A stretch of 64,000 nt of DNA from the NCBI GenBank assembly GCA_023411555.1, contig JAEYOQ010000006.1:1-64000 (forward strand). The letters are read 5' to 3'. Shown here one piece after another: positions 16,919-23,840 of this stretch (position 1 is its first letter; every line of letters begins with the position of its first letter). This stretch comes from Bacillota bacterium. GTDB taxonomy: Bacteria > Bacillota > Clostridia > Lachnospirales > Lachnospiraceae. Below the pieces are notes generated by a model. That model was not told where the DNA came from, ran no database searches, and saw only the letters and a list, made by a program, of their open reading frames with translations. The translations under genes and the position numbers were made by a program.

Positions 16919-16977
16919 TTGACAAAACATAACATGTTATATATTATAGTGTATTATATACATAACATGTTATGTTT
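16919..16977 (+). promoter_or_regulatory. MarR operon promoter with two identical palindromic operators
   Basis: TTGACA (16919-16924) and TATTAT (16942-16947) are 17 bp apart. The 12-bp palindrome ATAACATGTTAT occurs twice, at 16929-16940 inside the spacer and at 16962-16973 near the transcript start, 33 bp apart (three turns). The second is part of a 16-bp perfect palindrome. This is a textbook autorepression site for the MarR protein encoded next. Confidence 0.8.
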
Positions 16978-16994
16978 ATGGAAAGGGTGATCGT

Positions 16995-17438
16995 GTGAAG
17001 ATAGACAATTTAGATGACAAATATGTGATTTACGGAATGTTATTTTCTCTTAGCAATCGCATACAGACCATTGGTGATAAGGATTTTGAGGATATTACTA
17101 TGAAGCAACATTTTCTGATGGTTGGGCTTACAGTATTTGAGAAGCCGCCTACACTAAGAGAAATGGGAGAGCTGATAGGATGCTCCTATCAGAATGTAAA
17201 AAGGATGGCAGAGCTGTTACAACAGAAAGGCTATTTGAATATTGTTCAGGATGAAAATGATAAACGTAAGCAGCTACTAGTATCAACTGGTAAGCTTGAA
17301 GAGAAAGCAGAGAGAACAAGAGATGTGACTGTTGCGTTTATGGATAATTTATATAAGGGTATCAATAAGCAAGATTTAGCAGTAACACTCAAGACATTAA
17401 AAAAGATGGATCAAAATATTGGGGGAATTGTGGAATGA
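16995..17438 (+). CDS. MarR family transcriptional regulator
   Basis: The 147-residue protein has a winged HTH with L-R-E-M-G-E-L-I-G-C-S-Y-Q-N-V-K-R-M-A-E-L-L and the wing K-G-Y-L-N-I-V-Q-D-E-N-D-K-R-K-Q, flanked by dimerisation helices. This is the MarR fold. It starts at GTG behind AAAGGG. The two matching palindromes in its promoter imply autoregulation. Its stop overlaps the start of a polytopic membrane protein (ATGA), so that protein is its most likely regulated partner. The ligand is unknown. Confidence 0.85.
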   Translation: MKIDNLDDKYVIYGMLFSLSNRIQTIGDKDFEDITMKQHFLMVGLTVFEKPPTLREMGELIGCSYQNVKRMAELLQQKGYLNIVQDENDKRKQLLVSTGKLEEKAERTRDVTVAFMDNLYKGINKQDLAVTLKTLKKMDQNIGGIVE

Positions 17439-18289
17439 GAATTCGTAGGGATTATTTAGCAATCATTACAATCATATTACTTATTATAGCAGGTGTGGCT
17501 GGAATTTTGTCTTTGAATTTAGAACATTCCTATGAGTTTGTTAATCAATATGGGCATTCAGTTCAGATGTATGGATATGGAATATATGCCTTTGATACCT
17601 ATTTTCAAGCCCCAGTCTCAATTGGTACGGACATATTCATAATACTTGTACTAGTTCCATTATTTATATATACGTATATTATCTACATGAAAAAAGGGGA
17701 TAAGGTTTCGCAATTAAAGCTGATATCTTTATATTCGGTGGCATTCTATTATGCTGCAAGTATTGTATTTGGACTAACCTATAATAGGCTATTTCTTGTG
17801 TATGTAGCATTGTTCACATCTAGCTTATTTGGTATGTTTAGACATACTAGTAACATAAAATTAACAACTACCATAAAAGCTACGAGAGGTTTAAAAGTAT
17901 TTCTTGTTTTATCCGGGATAGCGCTTATTGTAGCTTGGCTGCCAGATATCATTCCTACAATTATTCATGGAACAACACTCCCATTGATTGGGGTCTATAC
18001 CACATGCATAACCTATGTACTTGATATGGGTATTATAGCACCACTTTGCTTTGTATGTATTTACTTATTAGCAAAGAAAAATCCGTTAGGAATGATAGTG
18101 GAAGCAGCAATATTAAAATTATGTATTAGTGTAGGAATTTTAATGTTTCCGCAAACGATTTGTCTAATCTTATCGGGATGTCATCTACCGATACCAGTTC
18201 TGATAACAAAGAGCTTTTCCTTCATTCTTTTGGGAGGATTTGCACTGTATTTTAATAGAAAGATGTATCTAGAACTAAGGGCTGAATAA
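17435..18289 (+). CDS. Polytopic membrane protein, 284 aa, unknown function
   Basis: About nine hydrophobic segments span the whole length. There is an extracytoplasmic loop after the first segment (Y-E-F-V-N-Q-Y-G-H-S-V-Q-M-Y-G-Y-G-I-Y) that contains several Tyr. No transporter motif is recognised. The pattern is like small conserved clostridial integral membrane proteins paired with MarR regulators. Coupled translation with the upstream regulator (4-bp overlap) suggests one functional unit, perhaps sensing or exporting a small compound. That is inference. Confidence 0.7.
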   Translation: MRIRRDYLAIITIILLIIAGVAGILSLNLEHSYEFVNQYGHSVQMYGYGIYAFDTYFQAPVSIGTDIFIILVLVPLFIYTYIIYMKKGDKVSQLKLISLYSVAFYYAASIVFGLTYNRLFLVYVALFTSSLFGMFRHTSNIKLTTTIKATRGLKVFLVLSGIALIVAWLPDIIPTIIHGTTLPLIGVYTTCITYVLDMGIIAPLCFVCIYLLAKKNPLGMIVEAAILKLCISVGILMFPQTICLILSGCHLPIPVLITKSFSFILLGGFALYFNRKMYLELRAE

Positions 18290-18325
18290 GTAAAACTAAA
18301 AATTGTTGCTTATGGGGGATAAGGG

Positions 18326-18535
18326 ATGCGTGAGGTAAAGGAAATATTAAATAATAATATTAACAGTATTGGTGGGCAGGGCTTCTCTCATGAGGAAACA
18401 CAGATGATAATGACAGCTACGACTTTTGAAGCCCTTGATGTAGAACTTCAAAAGAAACTTACGGAATTAAGTCTAGATCGATATTTTGATGTTTTGTCAA
18501 GAAATATAATGTTATTGCTGAAAGCCCAAAATTAA
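18326..18535 (+). CDS. Small hypothetical protein, 69 aa
   Basis: The protein is short, soluble and helical and contains no Cys. It has G-F-S-H-E-E-T-Q-M-I-M-T-A-T-T-F-E-A-L-D near the middle. I do not recognise a family. GGGGATAAGGG before the ATG is an acceptable ribosome binding site, and a terminator follows 30 bp after the stop, so it is probably the third gene of the MarR operon. Its short length keeps the confidence moderate. Confidence 0.55.
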   Translation: MREVKEILNNNINSIGGQGFSHEETQMIMTATTFEALDVELQKKLTELSLDRYFDVLSRNIMLLLKAQN

Positions 18536-18565
18536 AAGCAGATATGTAAATAGATAAAATAGAAG

Positions 18566-18602
18566 ATCCTCTAACTCCTTATTACAGGGGTTAGAGGATT
18601 TA
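18566..18602 (+). terminator. Rho-independent terminator of the MarR operon
   Basis: ATCCTCTAACTCC (18566-18578) pairs with GGGGTTAGAGGAT (18587-18599), leaving a small loop, followed by TTTATT. Confidence 0.75.
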
Positions 18603-18650
18603 TTGCGATTAAGATAAGGATAGATTGTTGCTATATCAATGTAAATGTTA

Positions 18651-18695
18651 TTGACAATGAGTATACCTAATAGTAATATTTCTATTAGGTATACT
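18651..18695 (+). promoter_or_regulatory. PadR promoter with a 14-bp-arm inverted repeat operator
   Basis: TTGACA (18651-18656) and TAATAT (18674-18679) are separated by 17 bp. AGTATACCTAATAG (18660-18673) and CTATTAGGTATACT (18682-18695) are perfect inverted repeats. The left arm fills the spacer and the right arm follows the -10, so a bound dimer would cover the whole promoter. This suggests autorepression by the PadR protein. Confidence 0.8.
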
Positions 18696-18712
18696 TACTT
18701 GAGGAGGAAGAG

Positions 18713-19330
18713 ATGGAAAATATAATACTAAGCTTATTGCTAATTAAAAGTATGACGCTATACGAAATTAGGATGTTTATCCAACAAAATTTAAATACCG
18801 TTTGCAGTGATAGTCTGGGGAGTATACAGGCTGCATTGAAAAAATTATTAAGTAAAAATTGTACCGTATTTCGAGAGTATACGGAAAATGGTCTTATGAA
18901 AAAAGAATATAGCATAACTGAAGCTGGTTTGGCTCAGTTTAAAGCTTGGATTCAAATCCCGATGGATCTACAGAAGATTAAGAATATGGAAGAAGGGAAG
19001 TTCTTTTTCTTAGGAATGGTACCAAAGGAGGTTCGTATTCAGTCACTTAACGGTTATATTAACAGTTTAATGATAGAACAAGAAAAGCTCTTACAAATTC
19101 AGAGGTTTGTAGAAGAGAATCAGGATACAGCTATTGAATCGAATGTGGATCGAATTGCAGAAGATGAGCAATTATCGAAACACCTATTAGAGGTATCAGG
19201 TGAAAAGACCTTGGATCTTGCAGTGGAAAATATCTACAGATATCAAATATACAATTTAGAGTATGGCTTAAAGAGAATCCGGGATGACCTTACTTTTTAT
19301 AGGAGTATTTTAGAGAGGGAGCATAATTAA
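18713..19330 (+). CDS. PadR family transcriptional regulator
   Basis: Residues 1-80 form a PadR winged helix (I-L-S-L-L-L-I-K-S-M-T-L-Y-E-I-R, then G-S-I-Q-A-A-L-K-K-L, then K-K-E-Y-S-I-T-E-A-G). The C-terminal 110 residues form the antiparallel helices of PadR subfamily 1 (Vir_act_alpha_C). PadR proteins repress efflux or stress genes and release DNA on ligand binding. The start has AGGAGG. A GNAT gene follows 40 bp downstream and is probably co-transcribed. The operator at 18660-18695 indicates autoregulation. Confidence 0.85.
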   Translation: MENIILSLLLIKSMTLYEIRMFIQQNLNTVCSDSLGSIQAALKKLLSKNCTVFREYTENGLMKKEYSITEAGLAQFKAWIQIPMDLQKIKNMEEGKFFFLGMVPKEVRIQSLNGYINSLMIEQEKLLQIQRFVEENQDTAIESNVDRIAEDEQLSKHLLEVSGEKTLDLAVENIYRYQIYNLEYGLKRIRDDLTFYRSILEREHN

Positions 19331-19370
19331 GCATAGGTAATTATAGGGTCTTTATAAAGGGGGAAGATAG

Positions 19371-19985
19371 ATGAAACAGTATGAAATCAAAGCTTATGGC
19401 CAATTAAATAAGCTTCAACAGGAAGAAGTGTTAGAAGTGTTTTTGGAAGGGTTTGGTCATATGATGACCTTTTCAAAGGATAAGCAAGAATTGAAGGACT
19501 TGTTTGCTACGGCCTTCCATCCATCTTATATCTATGCGTATATAGAGAATGATAAAGTTCTTGGAATATTAGGAATTGCAACATATGATGTACGACCAAT
19601 TAAGCTAGATTTAGATCAGTGTACTAGAATTTATGGAAAAGTTAAGGGTAACATTTTATGTAAGCAAATGAACTTAATATTTCAAAGTCGGGTAGTAAAA
19701 AAGAGCACAGATATATATATTGATGTATTAGCTATAGCAAAAGAGGTCAGAGGGAGAGGCATTGGAACAAAACTTCTTGAATATGTGTTGTCATTATCAC
19801 CCTATACAGAATGCTGTCTAGAAGTATTATCGAAGAATAGCAGTGCAAAAAAACTCTATGAAAAAAATGGCTTCAGAGTATATAAGAAAAAATACTTCTC
19901 GTTTACTACATTAATGGGATTAGGATATCCAATCAAGATGAGACGAAGCACGAACGGTGAAGAGGTGTCGCTTCGTCAGCATTAA
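19371..19985 (+). CDS. GNAT family N-acetyltransferase
   Basis: The 204-residue protein has the acetyl-CoA binding motif A as I-D-V-L-A-I-A-K-E-V-R-G-R-G-I-G-T-K-L-L and motif B as L-E-V-L-S-K-N-S-S-A-K-K-L-Y-E-K-N-G-F. The R-G-x-G-I-G-T loop is intact. It probably acetylates a small amine or a protein N-terminus; the substrate is unknown. GGGGGAAG precedes the ATG. It follows the PadR gene by 40 bp, so it may be the regulator's target, for example for drug inactivation (inference). Confidence 0.8.
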   Translation: MKQYEIKAYGQLNKLQQEEVLEVFLEGFGHMMTFSKDKQELKDLFATAFHPSYIYAYIENDKVLGILGIATYDVRPIKLDLDQCTRIYGKVKGNILCKQMNLIFQSRVVKKSTDIYIDVLAIAKEVRGRGIGTKLLEYVLSLSPYTECCLEVLSKNSSAKKLYEKNGFRVYKKKYFSFTTLMGLGYPIKMRRSTNGEEVSLRQH

Positions 19986-19992
19986 TTGATAA

Positions 19993-20020
19993 AATATCCG
20001 GGGCATTGGCTCCGGATATT
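19993..20020. terminator. Bidirectional terminator
   Basis: AATATCCGG (19993-20001) and CCGGATATT (20012-20020) form a perfect 9-bp stem with a 10-nt loop between the converging GNAT and hemerythrin genes. Confidence 0.65.
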
Positions 20021-20032
20021 TACGAGGTTACC

Positions 20033-20455
20033 TTATAGTTTTTTTTCTTGTATAAAAGCATACAATTCATTGTCTTCCTTATTCATTCTATTCATTAGGG
20101 CATGAATGATTTTCTTTGCCTCTATTATAAAGGTATCGGGTTTATCCTGAATCTTCTTTGCAGTGTTATATTCCGACTTAAAATGTGTATACTCATTTGC
20201 CAGATTCCCCATTTCACTGATATATTGATTTGCCAACGATTTCACTTTGGCATCTGCATTATTTATCAAATCCGGATAAAGAAACTTATCTTCCTCGAGC
20301 ATATGTATCTTGAGCCTGCCGGCTAATCTGTTAATTATAAGTGCGGCCTCCGTTGCATCGATCTCTTTACTGTCTTTCTCTATTTCTGATATCAGATAAT
20401 TAATATCCTCATGAATGGATGTATGTTGACGCAGCATGTTATCTAAATAGATCAT
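20033..20455 (-). CDS. Hemerythrin HHE-domain protein
   Basis: The 140-residue four-helix protein has the iron-ligand pattern: H-T-S-I-H-E-D-I near the start, H-M-L-E-E-D-K-F-L-Y-P in the middle, Y-T-H-F-K-S-E-Y and a C-terminal N-K-E-D-N-E-L-Y. Hemerythrin-like domains bind a di-iron centre and serve in oxygen or nitric oxide sensing, scavenging or iron repair in anaerobes. It is a stand-alone domain without a signalling partner. The start has a perfect AGGAGG on the minus strand. It is a single gene. Confidence 0.85.
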   Translation of the reverse strand: MIYLDNMLRQHTSIHEDINYLISEIEKDSKEIDATEAALIINRLAGRLKIHMLEEDKFLYPDLINNADAKVKSLANQYISEMGNLANEYTHFKSEYNTAKKIQDKPDTFIIEAKKIIHALMNRMNKEDNELYAFIQEKKL

Positions 20456-20759
20456 ATCTCATCCTCCTTTTCATTCATCTTAACACACATCAATAAAGCT
20501 ATATGTTGCTATAGCTACAATTTGAAGCTTGATTTAGCATCTCATGATGGGTATTTGGCGAACATAATATAAAGGCAAGGGCTAAGAGATAGTGGGACGA
20601 ACCATTGACGACTAATGGAGGAAAAGTTGGTACTTATCTAAGACGACTGGAAATATAGGGTGTTTAATGCTATAATATATAGAGATAGAAATTACCTTAT
20701 TGGAAAGGCTCTTCAATGCTGTAAATTACAGTATTTGCAAGGTGAGGTGATCGATTGAC
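20456..20759. other. Intergenic stretch between divergent genes
   Basis: A TGC-TATAAT extended -10 (20667-20676) with a weak TGGAAA -35 (20648-20653) is the likely promoter for the MmcQ/YjbR gene. Nothing else is recognised. Confidence 0.4.
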
Positions 20760-21101
20760 ATGAATACCAGAGAAGAGGTTTTAGCTTACTGCCATACATT
20801 TGAAGATGTTTACCAGGATGCTCCCTTCCAGGATGATAACTGGCAACTTGTACGATATCGAAAGAATAAAAAGGCGTTCGCTTGGACCTATGAACGTGAA
20901 GGACACATCTGTGTTAACGTTAAGGTCGATCAAGAGTGGAAGGACATATGGAGACAGGCTTATAAATCTGTCATCCCAGGATGGCATCAGAATAAGAAGT
21001 ACTGGAATACTATTATTTTAGATGGTTCTATCCCGGATGATGATATAAAAAGAATGATAGCGGAGAGCTATGATTTAATTACAGGTAAGAAAGGAAGTTA
21101 G
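20760..21101 (+). CDS. MmcQ/YjbR family protein
   Basis: The 113-residue protein matches the MmcQ/YjbR group (CyaY-like fold). It has an N-terminal helix E-V-L-A-Y-C-H-T-F, an A-P-F-Q-D-D-N-W-Q-L-V-R-Y patch, a K-V-D-Q-E-W strand and the closing K-Y-W-N-T-I-I-L-D-G-S-I-P-D-D-D. The family is annotated as DNA-binding, but its cellular role is not established. Five base pairs separate it from the next gene, which encodes a flavin-binding split-barrel protein, so both form one transcript. Confidence 0.8.
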   Translation: MNTREEVLAYCHTFEDVYQDAPFQDDNWQLVRYRKNKKAFAWTYEREGHICVNVKVDQEWKDIWRQAYKSVIPGWHQNKKYWNTIILDGSIPDDDIKRMIAESYDLITGKKGS

Positions 21102-21106
21102 AGGAA

Positions 21107-21514
21107 ATGATAACAGAAGAAATGAAACGAGTGCATGATTTTTTAAAGGCAGCAGAAACATATTATTTGGCTACGGTAGAAGATGATCAGCCATGTGTCA
21201 GACCCTTTGGTACAGTACATATTTACGACAACAAGCTGTATATCCAGACTGGAAAGGTGAAGGATGTATCAAAGCAGCTTATGGCTAACAGCAAGGCAGA
21301 AATCTGCGCAATGAAGGATGGAGAGTGGCTTCGTCTTGCAGGTATTTTAGTAGAGGATGACAGACTAGAGGCAAGACAGTCTATGTTGGATGCATACCCG
21401 AGCCTTCAGAAGATGTATCAGGCAGACGATGGCAATACCCAGGTATTCTACTTTAAGGATGCAACAGCAACCATCAGTACATTTACACATGGACCTGAGG
21501 TAATTAGGTTTTAA
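21107..21514 (+). CDS. Pyridoxamine 5'-phosphate oxidase family protein (NimA/NimC-like)
   Basis: The 135-residue split-barrel protein contains Y-Y-L-A-T-V-E-D-D-Q-P-C-V-R-P-F-G-T and L-Y-I-Q-T-G-K-V-K-D-V-S-K-Q-L, the standard start and phosphate-binding turn of small FMN-binding PNPOx-like proteins. It ends with S-T-F-T-H-G-P-E-V-I-R-F. Family members reduce nitroaromatic compounds or are of unknown function. AGAGGAA precedes the ATG, and the upstream MmcQ/YjbR gene is co-transcribed. Confidence 0.8.
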   Translation: MITEEMKRVHDFLKAAETYYLATVEDDQPCVRPFGTVHIYDNKLYIQTGKVKDVSKQLMANSKAEICAMKDGEWLRLAGILVEDDRLEARQSMLDAYPSLQKMYQADDGNTQVFYFKDATATISTFTHGPEVIRF

Positions 21515-21558
21515 TGCTTAGTATACTTTGAACGAGTTAAGGAAAAGTTACTTTATCA

Positions 21559-21930
21559 GGTATTCCTGTTATTGCCTCCAATGAGCAGGCTTCCGGTATT
21601 AATCAGGTTAATCAGGGAATTATGCTGGTATCGGAAGTAGTACAAAAGAACTCGGCAACGTCTGAAGAGAGTGCAGCTGCCAGTGAGGAGCTTTCTGGCC
21701 AGGCTGAGACCTTGAAGGAGCAAGTATTAAGATTCAAACTAAGAAGATCAGTAAATAATACGACATCCTACGGAGGAATAAGGAATTTAAATCCTGATGT
21801 CATGAAGATGTTTGATCATATGTCAGAAAGTAAGGGTGTAAAGCTACGTACGAAGAATGAGGCATCAGAAGTTTCAGGTGTTGAACCCAAAAGAATAGCT
21901 TTAAGTGATAGAGAATTTGGAAAGTATTAA
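21559..21930 (+). pseudogene. C-terminal remnant of a methyl-accepting chemotaxis protein
   Basis: Frame 1 reads A-S-N-E-Q-A-S-G-I-N-Q-V-N-Q-G-I and N-S-A-T-S-E-E-S-A-A-A-S-E-E-L-S, which is the return arm of an MCP signalling hairpin with its methylation sites. The sensor, membrane part and hairpin tip are absent and the frame has no start of its own. The tail ends L-S-D-R-E-F-G-K-Y. It is a 5'-deleted gene. A second, shorter tail of the same type follows at 22158-22307. Confidence 0.75.
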
Positions 21931-22035
21931 AATATTTTTATATGAGGGTAGAAAAGATTTGAGCGTTGCATGTACCTTAAGTTTATCAAACAAAAAGAAA
22001 AAAAGAAAATCCAGATAATAATAAGGTTGATTAAT

Positions 22036-22066
22036 AAAAAGAGTCGAGAAATCGACTCTTTTTATT
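22036..22066 (+). terminator. Rho-independent terminator
   Basis: AAAAAGAGTCGA (22036-22047) and TCGACTCTTTTT (22052-22063) form a perfect stem with a GAAA tetraloop and a T-rich 3' side. It lies between the two chemoreceptor tails. Confidence 0.85.
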
Positions 22067-22157
22067 TGGTGAAATTAAGACAATAACACAAGTAAGAAAT
22101 GACCAATTAAGAATGACAATAAGATAAGTAAGAAAAATGAGAGAAATATGTGTAAGA

Positions 22158-22307
22158 ATGGGGAGATTAAATCCTGATGTCATAAAGCTGATGGATAGTA
22201 TGTCCAAAAACAATGGACTAAAGGTAGATGCAAGGAATGGCTCATCAGATAATTTAGATGCAAATAAAAGGATTATGTTAAGTGATAATGAGTTCGGAAA
22301 GTACTAG
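22158..22307 (+). pseudogene. Second chemoreceptor C-terminal tail remnant, 49 aa
   Basis: This open stretch reads R-L-N-P-D-V-I-K-L-M-D-S-M-S and ends I-M-L-S-D-N-E-F-G-K-Y. It matches the last 50 residues of the remnant at 21559-21930 (L-N-P-D-V-M-K-M-F-D-H-M-S ... L-S-D-R-E-F-G-K-Y), with clear divergence. It contains only the variable tail, no signalling domain. The pair indicates two successive MCP genes that were deleted down to their 3' ends. Confidence 0.65.
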
Positions 22308-22421
22308 AAGCTAGAATGATTTATCTTTCCATTAAAAGGAATATATGATAAAATATCAATAGAATAATCGTAAGTGATTATTCCATTTTCCATTCTAAGA
22401 ATATTTGAGGAAGGATATTAT

Positions 22422-22952
22422 ATGTATCTAAGGAATAAAAACTTAACCATAAGAAACGCAAATTCTTACGATGCAGCTATTTTATGCAGGTGGTGGAATG
22501 ATGGAAAGGTTATGGCTCATGCTGGATTTCCCAATGGATTAGGAACATCAGAAGAGATAATCCTTCAACAGCTCTCAGGTGATACAGATGAAACCCGTCG
22601 GCGTCTTATCATTGAAGTTGATGGAATACCTACTGGAGAGATGAGTTATAGAAACAAAGGAAATGGCATTGCAGAAATAGGCATAAAAATATGTGATTTT
22701 TCCAAGCAAGAAAAGGGTCATGGAAAAAAGCTACTTTCCATGTTAATCAATGCTCTTTTTAAGGATATGGGGTATAAGAAGATTATTCTAGATACGAACC
22801 TAAATAATCATAGAGCTCAACATGTTTATGAACAGCTAGGATTTCAGAAATTACGTGTAAATATAGATACCTGGAAGGATCAACTAGGAGAATTGCAATC
22901 CTCGGTAGATTATGAACTCGAGGAAAAGGACTTTATAAACTACGCTCTTTAG
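22422..22952 (+). CDS. GNAT family N-acetyltransferase (AAC(6')/RimJ-like)
   Basis: The 176-residue protein starts with L-T-I-R-N-A-N-S-Y-D-A-A-I-L-C-R-W-W-N-D-G-K-V-M, a pattern typical of the RimJ/RimL and AAC(6')-like GNATs. It continues with E-I-G-I-K-I-C-D-F-S-K-Q-E-K-G-H-G-K-K-L-L (acetyl-CoA loop) and D-T-N-L-N-N-H-R-A-Q-H-V-Y-E-Q-L-G-F. The substrate is unknown. I chose ATG 22422, which has AGGAAGGA upstream, over the upstream GTG at 22374. A clean terminator follows. Confidence 0.8.
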   Translation: MYLRNKNLTIRNANSYDAAILCRWWNDGKVMAHAGFPNGLGTSEEIILQQLSGDTDETRRRLIIEVDGIPTGEMSYRNKGNGIAEIGIKICDFSKQEKGHGKKLLSMLINALFKDMGYKKIILDTNLNNHRAQHVYEQLGFQKLRVNIDTWKDQLGELQSSVDYELEEKDFINYAL

Positions 22953-22967
22953 ATGGGAGCTTATAAA

Positions 22968-22999
22968 ATGGAACGGAATTTTGCCGTTCCATTTTTTTA
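22968..22999 (+). terminator. Rho-independent terminator
   Basis: ATGGAACGG (22968-22976) pairs with CCGTTCCAT (22984-22992), followed by a T-run. It ends the GNAT gene just before the IS200-type element. Confidence 0.85.
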
Positions 23000-23074
23000 A
23001 TTGTAGGGCTATCTTTAAAAAACCACCAGCTATGCTGGTGGATCCCAGTGGCTTCTAGCGTTTTCATAAGAGAA

Positions 23075-23127
23075 CTCCTTTGTTATAATGAGTGTGGGTC
23101 TCAAACCGCACTATAATAACAAAGGAG
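23075..23127 (+). promoter_or_regulatory. Leader stem sequestering the tnpA ribosome binding site
   Basis: CTCCTTTGTTAT (23075-23086) is perfectly complementary to ATAACAAAGGAG (23116-23127), which contains most of the AGGAGG of tnpA (23123-23128). A transcript entering from upstream would hide the ribosome binding site. This matches the known translational silencing of IS200 elements. Confidence 0.7.
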
Positions 23128-23135
23128 GTATCCAG

Positions 23136-23606
23136 TTGGATAAGAATACATTATCACATACGACATGGGAATGTAAATACCATATAGTATTTGCTCCTAA
23201 ATTTAGAAGACAAGTAATATATAAAACCATAAAAGCAGATGTGGCAAATATATTGAGTACATTATGTAAAAGAAAAGGAGTAGAAATAATCGAAGCAGAA
23301 TGTTGTAAAGATCATATACACATGCTTGTGAGAATTCCACCAAATATTAGTGTATCTGCATTTATGGGATATTTAAAGGGAAAAAGCTCGCTCATGATAT
23401 TTGATAGACATGCAAATTTGAAGTACAAGTATGGAAATCGAAAATTCTGGTGTAGAGGGTACTTTGTAGATACAGTTGGAAAAAATGCAAAGAAAATTGA
23501 AGACTATATTAAAAATCAATTGATGGATGATGTAGCAGAAGACCAACTGACGCTAAAAGAGTATATAGACCCGTTCACGGGTGAGCCAGTAACTAAAGGC
23601 AAATAA
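23136..23606 (+). CDS. tnpA: IS200-type transposase TnpA
   Basis: The 156-residue Y1 transposase starts at TTG behind AGGAGG. It begins T-W-E-C-K-Y-H-I-V-F-A-P-K-F-R-R, has the HUH metal motif as D-H-I-H-M-L-V, and ends with the catalytic Tyr helix N-A-K-K-I-E-D-Y-I-K-N-Q. The length is normal and both active-site elements are present, so the enzyme looks functional. It excises and inserts single-stranded DNA using the hairpins at 23023-23041 and 23715-23734. Translation is probably restrained by the leader stem. Confidence 0.9.
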   Translation: MDKNTLSHTTWECKYHIVFAPKFRRQVIYKTIKADVANILSTLCKRKGVEIIEAECCKDHIHMLVRIPPNISVSAFMGYLKGKSSLMIFDRHANLKYKYGNRKFWCRGYFVDTVGKNAKKIEDYIKNQLMDDVAEDQLTLKEYIDPFTGEPVTKGK

Positions 23607-23840
23607 AAAACCCTTGTAAGGGTTAGCCAGAGAAAGTGGTGCGGTTGAGGCCCTTACTTTCGAAGGGCCTTTGAGGCCCATGCCGGCAATAGCCCCTTAC
23701 AGGGGCAGAGCAAACCACCAGTTCACACTGGTGGTGCTGATTCAGAAGGATAGAAAGTCCGATAAGCGAGCTTTCCTCCGGTTAGAATAATTTGACGCAA
23801 AGTTCTTTTTTGTTGGATGACGTTTCTTTCTATTTGATGC

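Larger units (their letters stand above)
23021..23734 (+). mobile_element. IS200/IS605-type insertion sequence
   Basis: The element is bounded by subterminal hairpins instead of inverted repeats. The left hairpin is CCACCAGC-TAT-GCTGGTGG (23023-23041) and the right is CCACCAGT-TCAC-ACTGGTGG (23715-23734). Such near-identical imperfect palindromes are recognised by IS200 TnpA in single-stranded form. Only tnpA is present and there is no tnpB, so it is the IS200 group. Exact ends extend a few bases beyond the hairpins and cannot be fixed without an empty site. Confidence 0.8.
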
